NCBI RefSeq assembly: GCF_013359695.1 | Contig: NZ_JABFMU010000062.1 | Coordinates: 1-34,935, forward strand | Length of the DNA stretch: 34,935 nt | Direction: 5' to 3' | Origin: Pseudomonas sp. C2B4 | GTDB lineage: Bacteria > Pseudomonadota > Gammaproteobacteria > Pseudomonadales > Pseudomonadaceae | Part shown: one piece after another, positions 23,520 through 31,774 of the stretch | Layout of the letters: each line of letters begins with the position of its first letter | Numbering within the stretch: the first letter of the stretch is position 1 | Notes under the pieces: generated by a model | What the model was told of the DNA's origin: nothing | What the model saw: the letters and a program-made list of their open reading frames with translations, nothing else | Databases searched by the model: none | Made by a program: the position numbers and the translations under genes

Positions 23520-24527
23520 TTGTCCAATATCCGTGAAGTAGCCCGGCTGGCCGGCGTCTCGGTGGCCACGGTGTCGAGGACACTGAAGTCGCCGGAGCGT
23601 GTGCTCCCCGAGACCCGGGACAAGGTCAATGCCGCCGTGGAACAGGCCGGTTACCGGCCGAACCTGATGGCTGTGCAGTTTCGTTCGCGTCGCACCGGCA
23701 ACCTGGTGATTCTGGTGCCAACCATCGCCAACACCTTTTTCGCCAGGGTCATCAGCGGCGCGCAACAGGCTGCACAGGCCGCCCAGTATCGGCTGCTGCT
23801 GTGCGACACCCAGGGCCGCGAGGACATCGAACGGGAATTCGCCGAGCTGGTGTACAACCATCAGGCCGATGGCGTGATCCAGTTGCGTGCTTTCGACCCG
23901 TTTACTGAGCCCTTTGCCAATGCCGAACCGGCACCCATCGTCAACGCCTGCGAAGTGATCCAGGACGGGCGTCACCCGACGATCAGCCTCGACAACCGCG
24001 CCGCCGCCAAGGCCATGACCGAACATTTGATTGAACTCGGCCACCGGCGGATCGGCCTGATAAAGGGGCCGAAAAGCAGCCCGCTGACCCGCGACCGCGT
24101 GGCCGGTTATCAGGATGCTTTAAGCGAGGCCGGAATCGAGTGCGACCTGAGGCTGATCTGTCACGGCGATTTCACCCTGAAGGCCGGCCATGACGGCGCC
24201 ACGGCGATGCTGGCATTGCCCGAACGCCCCACCGCGCTGTTCTGCGAAAACGATGAAATGGCCATCGGCGCGTTGAAACGCATCAAGCAACTCGGCTTGC
24301 GCGTCCCCGAGGACATTTCCCTGGTGGGGTTCGACGACATTCCCTTTGCGGCCTATTGCGATCCGCCGTTGACCACCATCGCGCAACCCGCCGAAGTCTT
24401 CGGCCAGAAAGCCGTCGAGATGCTGATTGCGCTGATCGAGAAAAAGCCGCTGGCGCAGCGGCATGTGGTCTTGCCGTTCGAGTTGACGCTGCGCGGCAGC
24501 ACGGCGGGGGTGCGACCGGAAAAGTAG
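23520..24527 (+). CDS. LacI-family transcriptional regulator
   Basis: A 335-residue repressor. The N-terminal HTH is SNIREVARLAGVSVATVSRTL (2-22) with the hinge helix in PNLMAVQFRSRRTG. The periplasmic-binding-protein-like effector domain follows (VPTIANTFFARVISG, DGVIQLR, and CENDEMAIGALKRIKQLG ending in GFDDIPFAAYCDPPLTTI). TTG at 23520 is taken as start because GAGG sits about five bases before it and the product begins exactly at the HTH; a GTG two codons earlier overlaps that site. It is divergent from the sugar operon, with the operator between them. Its VSVATVSR recognition helix fits TGTAA half-sites. It most likely represses the operon until a sugar binds. Confidence 0.93.
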   Translation: MSNIREVARLAGVSVATVSRTLKSPERVLPETRDKVNAAVEQAGYRPNLMAVQFRSRRTGNLVILVPTIANTFFARVISGAQQAAQAAQYRLLLCDTQGREDIEREFAELVYNHQADGVIQLRAFDPFTEPFANAEPAPIVNACEVIQDGRHPTISLDNRAAAKAMTEHLIELGHRRIGLIKGPKSSPLTRDRVAGYQDALSEAGIECDLRLICHGDFTLKAGHDGATAMLALPERPTALFCENDEMAIGALKRIKQLGLRVPEDISLVGFDDIPFAAYCDPPLTTIAQPAEVFGQKAVEMLIALIEKKPLAQRHVVLPFELTLRGSTAGVRPEK

Positions 24528-24545
24528 TGTCGGCTGACACACTGC

Positions 24546-24702
24546 TTTCGCGAGCAGGCTCGCTCCCACAGGGGGCGGCGTCGTGCACGGTTTTGTGTTC
24601 GCTGAAGATCCAATGTGGGAGCGAGCCTGCTCGCGAAAGCGGTGTATCAGGCACATCCATACTGAACGTGCCGACGCCTTCGCGAGCAAGCCCGCTCCCA
24701 CA
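24546..24702. repeat. REP cluster (three REP sequences)
   Basis: Three REP palindromes, at 24546-24570, 24614-24638 and 24679-24702, in alternating orientation, fill the gap between the convergent lacI-family and chemoreceptor genes. The third is slightly degenerate (cgagcaagcccgctccca). Confidence 0.88.
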
Positions 24703-24726
24703 GGGGTTCAGGTGACAGGCCTGTTT

Positions 24727-26715
24727 TTAGTCCCTGAACTGCGTCAGTTGCTGGCTCAGCGAGCCCGCCTGATCGCGCAGTTGCACCGATTGATCGAGCA
24801 GGCTGCGGATCGCATGATCGTTCTGTTCGGAGATACGGCTGACGCCCTGGATCGCCACCGACAATTGCTCACCGGTCGCCGCCTGGCTTTGGGTCTGGCG
24901 CGCCACTTCGCTGATGCGTGTCAGGATGTCCTGGGCATGCTGGCGGATCTGATCCACGCCCTGGGCCGAGGTGGTCAGTTGCACCACGCCCTGGCGTACC
25001 GCTTCGCCAACCTGCTGCACATTGGCCACGGTGTTGCGCACGTCCGAACCGATGGCGCCGATCATCTCGCCGATTTCACCGGTCGAGCGGCTGGTGCGTT
25101 CCGCCAGTTGCCGCACTTCATCGGCCACCACGGCAAAACCACGGCCCTGCTCCCCTGCCCGCGCCGCTTCGATGGCCGCGTTGAGGGCCAACAGGTTGGT
25201 CTGGTCGGCGATGCTGCGAATCACCGCGATGATCCCGGCAATCTGCTGCGAGCGTTTTTCCAGATCACCCACCGCCCCGGCCACCACATCCATGGTCTGG
25301 TCGATATGGGTAATGCCGGCCAGGGTCTGGCTCATGTCGGTGGAAATGTTGGTGGTCAGCACCTCGGTGTTGCGCGCCAGTTGCTCCACGTCTTCGGCCT
25401 GTTGGGACATCTCGGTCACCGAGTGCGCCAATGCCGTGACGCCGCTGGCCATTTCCTCGGTGGCAGTGTGTTGCGAAGTTGCGCGCTCGGCCACCGCCTG
25501 GGTGGTATCGCCCAGGTGATTGGAGATCTGCATCAGGGTCGTGCTGCTGTGGCGAATCGAGCCCACCAGGTCGCCCAGACGCTGGATGAACTGGTTGAAC
25601 GCCCCCGCCAGCTTGCCGGTTTCATCGCCACTGCGCTGTTCGAATCGCAGGCCCAGCTCGCCTTCCCAGGCCTGGATGCCGACCGTCAGGCCGGACAGTG
25701 GACGAATCTGCCACGCCAGCAAATGCCACAGCACAATCGCCAGCACCAGCAATGCCACCAGCCCGATGACCACGGCGGTGTAGAGGAAGTGATTGATGCC
25801 GGCCATGGCTTCGGCCTGCGGATACGCCACCATCAACGCCCAGTTGTTCGGCGCCTTGCCGATCCGCACCGGTTGCAGCACATAGCCCCAACCATCGCGC
25901 TCGAAGCTGTAGGGCTGGCCGGCCTTGATCGCATCCTTGGCGGCGGCCGGCAATTCATCGGCCGGCTGGCTCAGGCGCTTGGCATCGGGATGGCTGGCGT
26001 ACAGGCCGCCACTGGAAACCAGCGCGCCATAGCCTTTGTAGACATCGATGGTCGAGAGCTGACGGTTGATGCTTTCCAGCGGGATATCGACCCCTGCCAC
26101 ACCCACCGCTTTACCGCCCTGCAACAGCGGCACCATGATCGACACCAACATCACCTTCTGGCCATTGCCGGTGCTGTAGACATAGGGTTCGGAGGCCCAC
26201 GGCTGGCGCGTGTGCAGCGGACGGTAGTAGTACTGGTTGTCGGCATTTTCCGGGGTGTAGCCGCTCAACGCCTCGGACTTCACGCTGCCGCTGGCACGGT
26301 TCCAGTAGGTCAGGTAACGGCCCGTGGCGTCGTGACTGGGCTGGTTGACGAACTCACTGTCCTTGCCATCGAATGCGTTCGGCTCCCAATACTGCCCAAG
26401 CCCCAGGAGCTTGGGATTGGCCTCGAACAGCTGGCGGGTCAAGGCATCGGCGGTCTTGCGGTCGACGTGCTGCTGTTGCATCGCCGTGGCGACGCTGGCC
26501 AGGGATTCGGCCACGGTAAAACCGGTACCGAGTTCGACTTCCACTTCCTTGGCATTGGCCTTGACGATGGTGTCGACCAGGGCAAAGGTTTCTTTGACGG
26601 AGGAACCATAGGCGATGTAGGCGATGGAACCCAGCAGCAGCGCCATGACGACGACGGTGCCGATCAGCGCTGTCCAGAACAGCTTGAAGTGCAGTGAGCG
26701 ATTAGGCATAGGCAT
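24727..26715 (-). CDS. Methyl-accepting chemotaxis protein with dCache sensor
   Basis: A 662-residue membrane chemoreceptor. TM1 is about 11-36, the periplasmic dCache domain about 40-305, TM2 about 310-334, HAMP about 336-385, and the cytoplasmic signalling domain has its hairpin tip within 500-540 (SIADQTNLLALNAAIEAARAG, then GFAVVADEVRQLAERT). The proximal pocket has YYYRPLHTRQPW and ends in GVAGVDI. The aromatic pair after Arg in canonical amino-acid-binding dCache domains (RxWY) is missing, so the ligand cannot be assumed. A second ATG two codons in is equally possible as start. It is a single gene flanked by REPs. Confidence 0.93.
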   Translation of the reverse strand: MPMPNRSLHFKLFWTALIGTVVVMALLLGSIAYIAYGSSVKETFALVDTIVKANAKEVEVELGTGFTVAESLASVATAMQQQHVDRKTADALTRQLFEANPKLLGLGQYWEPNAFDGKDSEFVNQPSHDATGRYLTYWNRASGSVKSEALSGYTPENADNQYYYRPLHTRQPWASEPYVYSTGNGQKVMLVSIMVPLLQGGKAVGVAGVDIPLESINRQLSTIDVYKGYGALVSSGGLYASHPDAKRLSQPADELPAAAKDAIKAGQPYSFERDGWGYVLQPVRIGKAPNNWALMVAYPQAEAMAGINHFLYTAVVIGLVALLVLAIVLWHLLAWQIRPLSGLTVGIQAWEGELGLRFEQRSGDETGKLAGAFNQFIQRLGDLVGSIRHSSTTLMQISNHLGDTTQAVAERATSQHTATEEMASGVTALAHSVTEMSQQAEDVEQLARNTEVLTTNISTDMSQTLAGITHIDQTMDVVAGAVGDLEKRSQQIAGIIAVIRSIADQTNLLALNAAIEAARAGEQGRGFAVVADEVRQLAERTSRSTGEIGEMIGAIGSDVRNTVANVQQVGEAVRQGVVQLTTSAQGVDQIRQHAQDILTRISEVARQTQSQAATGEQLSVAIQGVSRISEQNDHAIRSLLDQSVQLRDQAGSLSQQLTQFRD

Positions 26716-26961
26716 TCTCGAATGAGCGATACGTCAGCCAGCACAGCCCGTGCGAAGTTGTGAGTGCAGCAGCCCTGCTGGCAAGTGATTTATAGTTGAT
26801 ATTATTTAGCCACTATATCGAGGCGCGGGACTCCGATGCAACCGAAAATGAACAGTTGTTCAATCAAGAAAATAGCGGGGAAGGATCGAGCCAAGCCCGA
26901 AGGCAGAGCCTTGTAGCAGTTGCCGCCCGGGTGCTCGACAGCCGCTACAAGAGGGCATCGC

Positions 26962-27300
26962 TTACAGGCACGCCTGAGCCGCGCGTTCGAGGCTGGACGG
27001 CCCGAATGTCGAGGCCAGCAGTGCGCGTTCGTACAGGAACACCTTGCCGCCCTCCGATGTCTTGTAGGCCTCGAGCACATCGTTGGCAGCGACTTTGCTG
27101 GCCACCACGATTCGGTAACTGCGCTGGGTTTCCGAGACTGTCGTGTTCAACGAATCTTCCTGCAGTTTGGGCAGAACGCAATGTGCGTAGTCTGCCGGCG
27201 CCTTTTTAGTCTGCAAGGTCAGTGTCGGGTCGTTGGGGGTTGAAGCACAGCCCGACAACAGCAATGAGGTGGCAAGCGCCAGTCGGGTATACATATTCAT
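26962..27300 (-). CDS. Small putative lipoprotein
   Basis: A 112-residue protein with a lipoprotein signal, MNMYTRLALATSLLLSGCAS. The lipobox LSGC makes Cys18 the modified residue. The mature part (ASTPNDPTL, then AHCVLPKLQEDS and YERALLASTFGPSSLERA) has two further cysteines, at the middle and the penultimate position, that could pair. There is no family I can name. The start at 27300 is chosen for the signal peptide and AGGA upstream; the frame is open farther up only through REP sequence. It is an isolated gene between the chemoreceptor and HxlR genes. Role unknown. Confidence 0.8.
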   Translation of the reverse strand: MNMYTRLALATSLLLSGCASTPNDPTLTLQTKKAPADYAHCVLPKLQEDSLNTTVSETQRSYRIVVASKVAANDVLEAYKTSEGGKVFLYERALLASTFGPSSLERAAQACL

Positions 27301-27422
27301 CGCGCCGGTTCCTGGAGGGTGACTTGGATGGGCGCGATTTTCCTTGTTTCCCGCTAACAACAGAACTTGCGATTGATGATGGTCACTATTATTCGAACGA
27401 ATATTTAAGCGTTGATACCCCC

Positions 27423-27522
27423 TGTGGGAGCGAGCCTGCTCGCGAAAAACGTCAGGACACCGCGATCTTTCAGGCAGGACGCGTAATCGTTGGCGTTCTT
27501 CGCGAGCAGGCTCGCTCCCACA
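27423..27522. repeat. REPIN type B, 100 bp
   Basis: tgtgggagcgagcctgctcg to cgagcaggctcgctcccaca, exactly 100 bp, with interior cgtaatcgttggcgtt. It sits just downstream of the hxlR-family gene and upstream of the lipoprotein promoter. Confidence 0.9.
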
Positions 27523-27553
27523 GGGGGAACGCATTCGACTTTTAGTCCGCGTG

Positions 27554-28081
27554 TTATTCACTTGCAACTACAGGCTCCGCCCCACGGTTCCCCTTGAACG
27601 CCTCACGCCGTTCCAATCGCTCCTGGACGTAAGCCGCCGACGGCTCGCTGATCAGTTCTTCACGGCGCAACACCTCTCCACAATGCCCGCACAGCGGTCC
27701 GAGCCCGGCCTCGTGCCCGCAAGGCTTGTGGGTGTAACGCACGGCCAGTTCCTCGTCCTCTGACTTGCACCAGGTTTCCCCCCAGGCACGCAGGGCCAGC
27801 ACCACCGAATAAAACGCCTCCCCTTTGGCCGTCAGGTGGTACTCATAACGCAGCGGTCGCTGGTTGTAGGCGCGGCGCTCAACCATCCCGTCGGCCTCCA
27901 GACTCTTCAAGCGCCCCGCGACCATCTGCGGTGTGCCGCCGGTCTGCGCCTGGATCTCGTCGTATCGGTGGTTACGCATGAACAACTCTCGCAGGACCAC
28001 CACCGTCCATCGATCTCCGACGATGTCTTCGGCCCGTGCAATCGGGCACAAGGTATCGGGACTACTCTTTTTTACGGCCAT
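27554..28081 (-). CDS. HxlR-family transcriptional regulator
   Basis: A 175-residue winged-helix regulator. The HxlR core is CPIARAEDIVGDRWTVVVLREL (12-33), the recognition region GTPQMVAGRLKSLEADGMVERR, and the wing RYEYHLTAKG. A C-terminal extension carries CGH...CGHCG (about 131-147), a possible zinc or thiol switch, followed by a charged tail. HxlR proteins sense aldehydes, quinones or redox state; the conserved N-terminal Cys12 could be such a sensor. It is divergent from the cysteine hydrolase/aldehyde dehydrogenase pair, with an inverted repeat 16-30 bp upstream of its start, so it likely controls both directions. Confidence 0.9.
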   Translation of the reverse strand: MAVKKSSPDTLCPIARAEDIVGDRWTVVVLRELFMRNHRYDEIQAQTGGTPQMVAGRLKSLEADGMVERRAYNQRPLRYEYHLTAKGEAFYSVVLALRAWGETWCKSEDEELAVRYTHKPCGHEAGLGPLCGHCGEVLRREELISEPSAAYVQERLERREAFKGNRGAEPVVASE

Positions 28082-28096
28082 GCAGGCTTGCCTCTT

Positions 28097-28111
28097 TCAT
28101 AGTAACTATGA
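28097..28111. promoter_or_regulatory. Candidate HxlR operator (TCATAGT-A-ACTATGA)
   Basis: A perfect 7-bp inverted repeat around a single base in the 99-bp divergent intergenic region, 16-30 bp upstream of the hxlR-family start and 70 bp from the hydrolase start. Followed by AT-rich attatcatat. Its position suits autoregulation and control of the divergent pair. Confidence 0.6.
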
Positions 28112-28180
28112 TTATCATATCAACACCCTGCCGAGGCAAGTCCACGGCACCGGTCAACCAACCTCTGTGGAGAATTCGTC

Positions 28181-28804
28181 ATGTCGAACGCCGCCTACCC
28201 GCTCGATCGCACCGCTTACCTGCTGGTCGATCCCTACAACGATTTCCTGTCCGAAGGTGGCCGGGTCTTTCCCTTGATCAAACCGATCGCCGAGCAAGTC
28301 GGCCTGCTCGATAATCTGCGAGCTCTGGATCGTACGGTTCGCGCCCTCGACATCCCGGTGGTTATCGTACCGCACCGTCGCTGGGAACAAGGCGACTACG
28401 AAAACTGGGATCACCCAAGTCCTTCCCAATGCAAGATCCAGCACATGCACCACTTTGCCCGCGGCGAATGGGGCGGCGAGTGGCATCCGGATTTCGCGCC
28501 GAAGGAAGGCGACATCATCGTCTCGGAGCATTGGGGATCGAGCGGGTTTGCCAACACCGACCTGGACTTTCGCCTCAAGCAGAAAGGCATCACCCACGTG
28601 ATCATCGTCGGCCTGCTGGCTAATACCTGCATCGAGGCCACCGCCCGTTATGCGCAGGAACTGGGCTACCACGTCACTCTGGTACGCGACGCCACCGCCG
28701 CGTTCAAGCCGGAAATGATGCACGCCGCCCATGAGCTGAACGGCCCTACTTACGCTCATTCGATCGTGACGACCGAGCAACTCATCGCCACCCTGAAGCA
28801 GTGA
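28181..28804 (+). CDS. Cysteine hydrolase, isochorismatase-like family
   Basis: A 207-residue protein with the isochorismatase-like fold. Asp17 (LLVDPYNDF) and the nucleophile Cys150 (GLLANTCIEATARYA) of the Asp-Lys-Cys triad are visible, with DATAAF near 170. The usual Lys six residues before the conserved Phe (K-x-x-x-S-a-F) is replaced: the segment reads SEHWGSSGFANTDLD, with His117 at that position. Members hydrolyse amides or cyclic/ureido compounds, so a ligand-specific subfamily is likely. GGAG lies nine bases before the ATG. It is first of a two-gene operon with the aldehyde dehydrogenase (8-bp gap). The exact substrate is unknown. Confidence 0.88.
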   Translation: MSNAAYPLDRTAYLLVDPYNDFLSEGGRVFPLIKPIAEQVGLLDNLRALDRTVRALDIPVVIVPHRRWEQGDYENWDHPSPSQCKIQHMHHFARGEWGGEWHPDFAPKEGDIIVSEHWGSSGFANTDLDFRLKQKGITHVIIVGLLANTCIEATARYAQELGYHVTLVRDATAAFKPEMMHAAHELNGPTYAHSIVTTEQLIATLKQ

Positions 28805-28812
28805 GACCCCAC

Positions 28813-30378
28813 ATGAAATTGACTGGAAACCTGCTGATCGGCACCCGTGAAGTCCCTGCCAGCGAAGGCACGATGAAGGCGCTCAACCCGGCGACCAACC
28901 AGCTCATCGAACCGGATTTCGCCTTCGGTGGCATCGCGGATGTCGACCTCGCGGCAAACCTCGCCGATGAGGCATTTGACCGTTACAGCCATACCTCGCT
29001 CGCCGAACGTTCGGCGTTTCTTGAGCGCATCGCCGACAATCTCGAGGCCGTGAGCCAGGAACTGGCGGCACGCACCGCGCTGGAAACCGGTTTGCCCGAG
29101 GCCCAGTTCCAGGGCGAAGTCGTCAGGGCTGCCACCCAATTCCGCCAGTTCGCCGACGTCGTTCGCAAAGGACGTTTTCTGCAGCTGGCCATCGACCCGG
29201 CCCAGCCCGATCGCCAGCCACGGCCGCGCATGGATCACCGCCTGCAGAAAATCGCTATCGGCCCGGTGGCCGTTTTCGGCGCGAGCAATTTCCCCATCAG
29301 CTATTCCGTCGCCGGTGGCGATACCGCCTCGGCACTGGCGGCCGGCGCGACGGTGATCGTCAAGGCCCATAACGCTCACCCGGGCTCCTCGGAAATCCAG
29401 GCCCGCGCCATCCTCAAGGCCGTGCAGGACAGCGGCTTGCCTGAAGGCGTGTTCTCGATGGTGCGCGGTGGCGGTAACGTCATCGGCGAAGCCCTGGTCG
29501 ACCATCCCTTGATCAAGTCCGTGACCTTCACCGGTTCCGAACAGGGCGGCATGGCGCTGTATCGCCGCGCGCAAATGCGCCCTGATCCGATCCCGGTATT
29601 TACCGAAATGACCAGCGTCAATCCCACGTTCATCCTGCCTCAGGCACTCGCCGCGCGAGGGGCGCAGATCGGTGATGGCTTCGTCGAGCGCATGCTGGTC
29701 AATGTCGGCCAGGCCTGCCTCAAACCGGCGATCCTGATCGCGGTCGAAGGTGCCGGTTTCGAGGCGTTGCGTGCTGCCATGATCAAGCGTGTGACCGATG
29801 CTCCGGCGCGGCCGATGCTGACCCCGGGGATTCACGGGGCTTACCTCAGCGGCCTCGACCAGCTGCAAAGCGCGGGTGCACAACTTGTTGCCGTGGGTTC
29901 GGTTGCCCATGCCGACCTCGACGGCCGATCAGGGTTGCTGGAAGTCGACGGCCAGCGTTTCCTTGCCGAGAAGACGCTGGCCCATGAAGTGTTCGGTCCG
30001 GCGGCACTGCTGGTGAAGGTCAAGGATGAGGTTGAAATGCTCGCGGTCGCCCGTGCCTTTCGCGGTCAGCTCAGCGCGACGCTGCATCTCGAACAGGAGG
30101 ATATGGAACTGGCCCGGTGCTTGCTGCCGGTGCTGGAACGGCGGACCGGGCGGATTGTGGTCAACGCCTTTGCCCATCCCCAGGAAGTGTCGTTCGCCAC
30201 CATTCACGGCGGCCCCTTCCCCGCCTCGTCGGACAGTCGTTTCACTTCGGTGGGCATGACCTCCATCGAACGCTTCCTGCGCCCGGTGACCTACCAGGGC
30301 TTTCCGGATGCGTTGCTGCCGGAAGCATTGCGCGATTCAAATGCGCTCGGACTGCCGCGCAGCGTGGATGGCCAATAA
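28813..30378 (+). CDS. Aldehyde dehydrogenase, 2-ketoglutarate-semialdehyde type
   Basis: A 521-residue NAD(P)+-dependent dehydrogenase of the KGSADH branch of ALDHs. The catalytic layout is complete: Asn159 (GASNFPISYS), Lys184 (VIVKAHNAHPG), the FTGS loop (239-242), Glu265 (FTEMTSVNP) and the nucleophile Cys302 (NVGQACLKPA). The segment around the Cys differs from the common GQ-x-C-T-x-P-G, having Leu and Ala. The first 20 residues and SSDSRFTSVGMTSIERF near the end are KGSADH-like. ATG at 28813 is used; a GTG four codons earlier overlaps the preceding stop. Probably oxidises an aldehyde made from the hydrolase product. Confidence 0.9.
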   Translation: MKLTGNLLIGTREVPASEGTMKALNPATNQLIEPDFAFGGIADVDLAANLADEAFDRYSHTSLAERSAFLERIADNLEAVSQELAARTALETGLPEAQFQGEVVRAATQFRQFADVVRKGRFLQLAIDPAQPDRQPRPRMDHRLQKIAIGPVAVFGASNFPISYSVAGGDTASALAAGATVIVKAHNAHPGSSEIQARAILKAVQDSGLPEGVFSMVRGGGNVIGEALVDHPLIKSVTFTGSEQGGMALYRRAQMRPDPIPVFTEMTSVNPTFILPQALAARGAQIGDGFVERMLVNVGQACLKPAILIAVEGAGFEALRAAMIKRVTDAPARPMLTPGIHGAYLSGLDQLQSAGAQLVAVGSVAHADLDGRSGLLEVDGQRFLAEKTLAHEVFGPAALLVKVKDEVEMLAVARAFRGQLSATLHLEQEDMELARCLLPVLERRTGRIVVNAFAHPQEVSFATIHGGPFPASSDSRFTSVGMTSIERFLRPVTYQGFPDALLPEALRDSNALGLPRSVDGQ

Positions 30379-30405
30379 CCGATAGAAGCCTGACAAAGAT
30401 CCAAA

Positions 30406-30495
30406 TGTGGGAGCGAGCCTGCTCGCGAAGAGGGAGTGTCAGTCAATTCCAATGTTGTCTGATACATCGCTTTCGCGAGCAGGCTCGCTCCCACA
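30406..30495. repeat. REPIN type B, 90 bp
   Basis: tgtgggagcgagcctgctcg to cgagcaggctcgctcccaca, 90 bp. It lies between the convergent aldehyde dehydrogenase and diguanylate cyclase genes. Confidence 0.9.
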
Positions 30496-30505
30496 GGTAA
30501 TCGGA

Positions 30506-31588
30506 TCAGACTTTTTGCATCGCGCATACCTGATTCCGCCCATTGCGCTTGGCCTGATACAAACCGTCATCGGCGCGGGTCAGCAGGCTTTCCAGGTTGT
30601 CGCCAGGTTGAACGAAGGCCACGCCGAAGGACGCGGTAATGGTGTCCAGCACGGTGTCGGTGCCCCGTGCCTTGATCCGCAACGACTGGACCTTCAAACG
30701 CAATAGCTCGGCGAAAGCACAGGCACTGTCGAGGTCGGCGCTGTCTTCAAGCACCACGCAAAACTCCTCGCCGCCGTAACGCCCGGCAAAAGCGTTGGGT
30801 GCAAGCGCACCGCGCAACACCTGACCGACATGCTGCAGCACCCGGTCGCCCAACAGGTGACCGTATTGGTCGTTGAATTGCTTGAAGTGATCGATATCCA
30901 GCATCACCAGCGCGACACTACTGGTGCCCTTGGCCAGTGCCTTTTCCAGCAACCGCGTGAATGCGGTCCGGTTGAGCAGCTCGGTCAGGCCATCCAGCGA
31001 CGCCGCCTGTTGCGCGCGCTCCAGCTTGTCCCGCAGGGTCTTGATCTCGTTTTGCGCCGAATGCAATTGCGCGAGGAAGTGTTCCTGCTGGCTTTGCATC
31101 AGCCGGGTGCTCTGCTGCAGCTCGTTCAAGATGCCCGGCAAGCGCTCGCTGACCGGCTCCTCGAGCATCTCCAGGCACTGCCCGAGGCGATTCTGGAAAT
31201 TGACACTGCCCTGCACGCTGCGCGAAACATCGCGCTCCATGCCATCGACCAGACTGACGACCTGTTGCTGCTCCGCGCGCGCATCCTCCAGCTCGTCACG
31301 AATGATGTACTCGCGAAAAAGACGCGTCGCGGACTCGGGCGGGCAACCGTCGAAGTCTCTGACAACCCGGTCCAGGTGACGATTGAGCTCCGGCTCCTGA
31401 CCTTTGCTGTAGGTGTACCACAGCGCGTAATGCACCGGATTGGGCGGGATGTTGTGGCGAACCATCAGGGGTACGGCTTGCTTGAGCAGCGCCGCCGCCT
31501 CGCGGGAGTCTTCCGGATACAGCGCTAGAACATTCGCACGCGATTCTGATGGGCTCATAACGTCACTGTGGTTGTTTATCATTGGCAT
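30506..31588 (-). CDS. GGDEF diguanylate cyclase
   Basis: A cytoplasmic 360-residue protein, with no TM helix or signal peptide. Residues about 25-195 are helical and coiled-coil-rich (AAALLKQAVPLMVRHNIPP, then QQVVSLVDGMERD, up to RDKLERAQQAASLDGLTELLNR). Residues 196-355 are a GGDEF domain with LDIDHFKQFND (230-240) and the catalytic GGEEF (272-276), so it should make cyclic di-GMP. The product-inhibition I-site RxxD is absent: residues 263-266 are APNA. Three ATGs at residues 1, 3 and 11 are all plausible starts. The N-terminal region resembles that of cytoplasmic GGDEF proteins that respond to partners. Confidence 0.92.
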   Translation of the reverse strand: MPMINNHSDVMSPSESRANVLALYPEDSREAAALLKQAVPLMVRHNIPPNPVHYALWYTYSKGQEPELNRHLDRVVRDFDGCPPESATRLFREYIIRDELEDARAEQQQVVSLVDGMERDVSRSVQGSVNFQNRLGQCLEMLEEPVSERLPGILNELQQSTRLMQSQQEHFLAQLHSAQNEIKTLRDKLERAQQAASLDGLTELLNRTAFTRLLEKALAKGTSSVALVMLDIDHFKQFNDQYGHLLGDRVLQHVGQVLRGALAPNAFAGRYGGEEFCVVLEDSADLDSACAFAELLRLKVQSLRIKARGTDTVLDTITASFGVAFVQPGDNLESLLTRADDGLYQAKRNGRNQVCAMQKV

Positions 31589-31678
31589 TCGGACAGTGCG
31601 CTGAGCATACCGATACGCCCGACAAACGGCTATCTCGGCTTGATGTGAACAGGCGAATTAATGCCACACCGCAAACCC

Positions 31679-31768
31679 TGTGGGAGCGAGCCTGCTCGCG
31701 AAGGCGGTGTGTCAGTCGATGAAACGGTTGCCTGACAGGACGCTTTCGCGAGCAGGCTCGCTCCCACA
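31679..31768. repeat. REPIN type B, 90 bp
   Basis: tgtgggagcgagcctgctcg to cgagcaggctcgctcccaca, 90 bp, immediately downstream of the oxygenase-like gene and upstream of the GGDEF gene. Confidence 0.9.
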
Positions 31769-31774
31769 TTGGAT

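Noticed and set aside
24546..24702. REP cluster read as a CRISPR-like array
   Set aside because: Repeats alternate in orientation, match REP palindromes found elsewhere in the window, and have no uniform spacers or cas genes.
24583..26697. 704-codon open frame opposite the chemoreceptor gene
   Set aside because: Starts inside a REP element and has low-complexity His/Gln/Gly composition; it is a shadow of the chemoreceptor.
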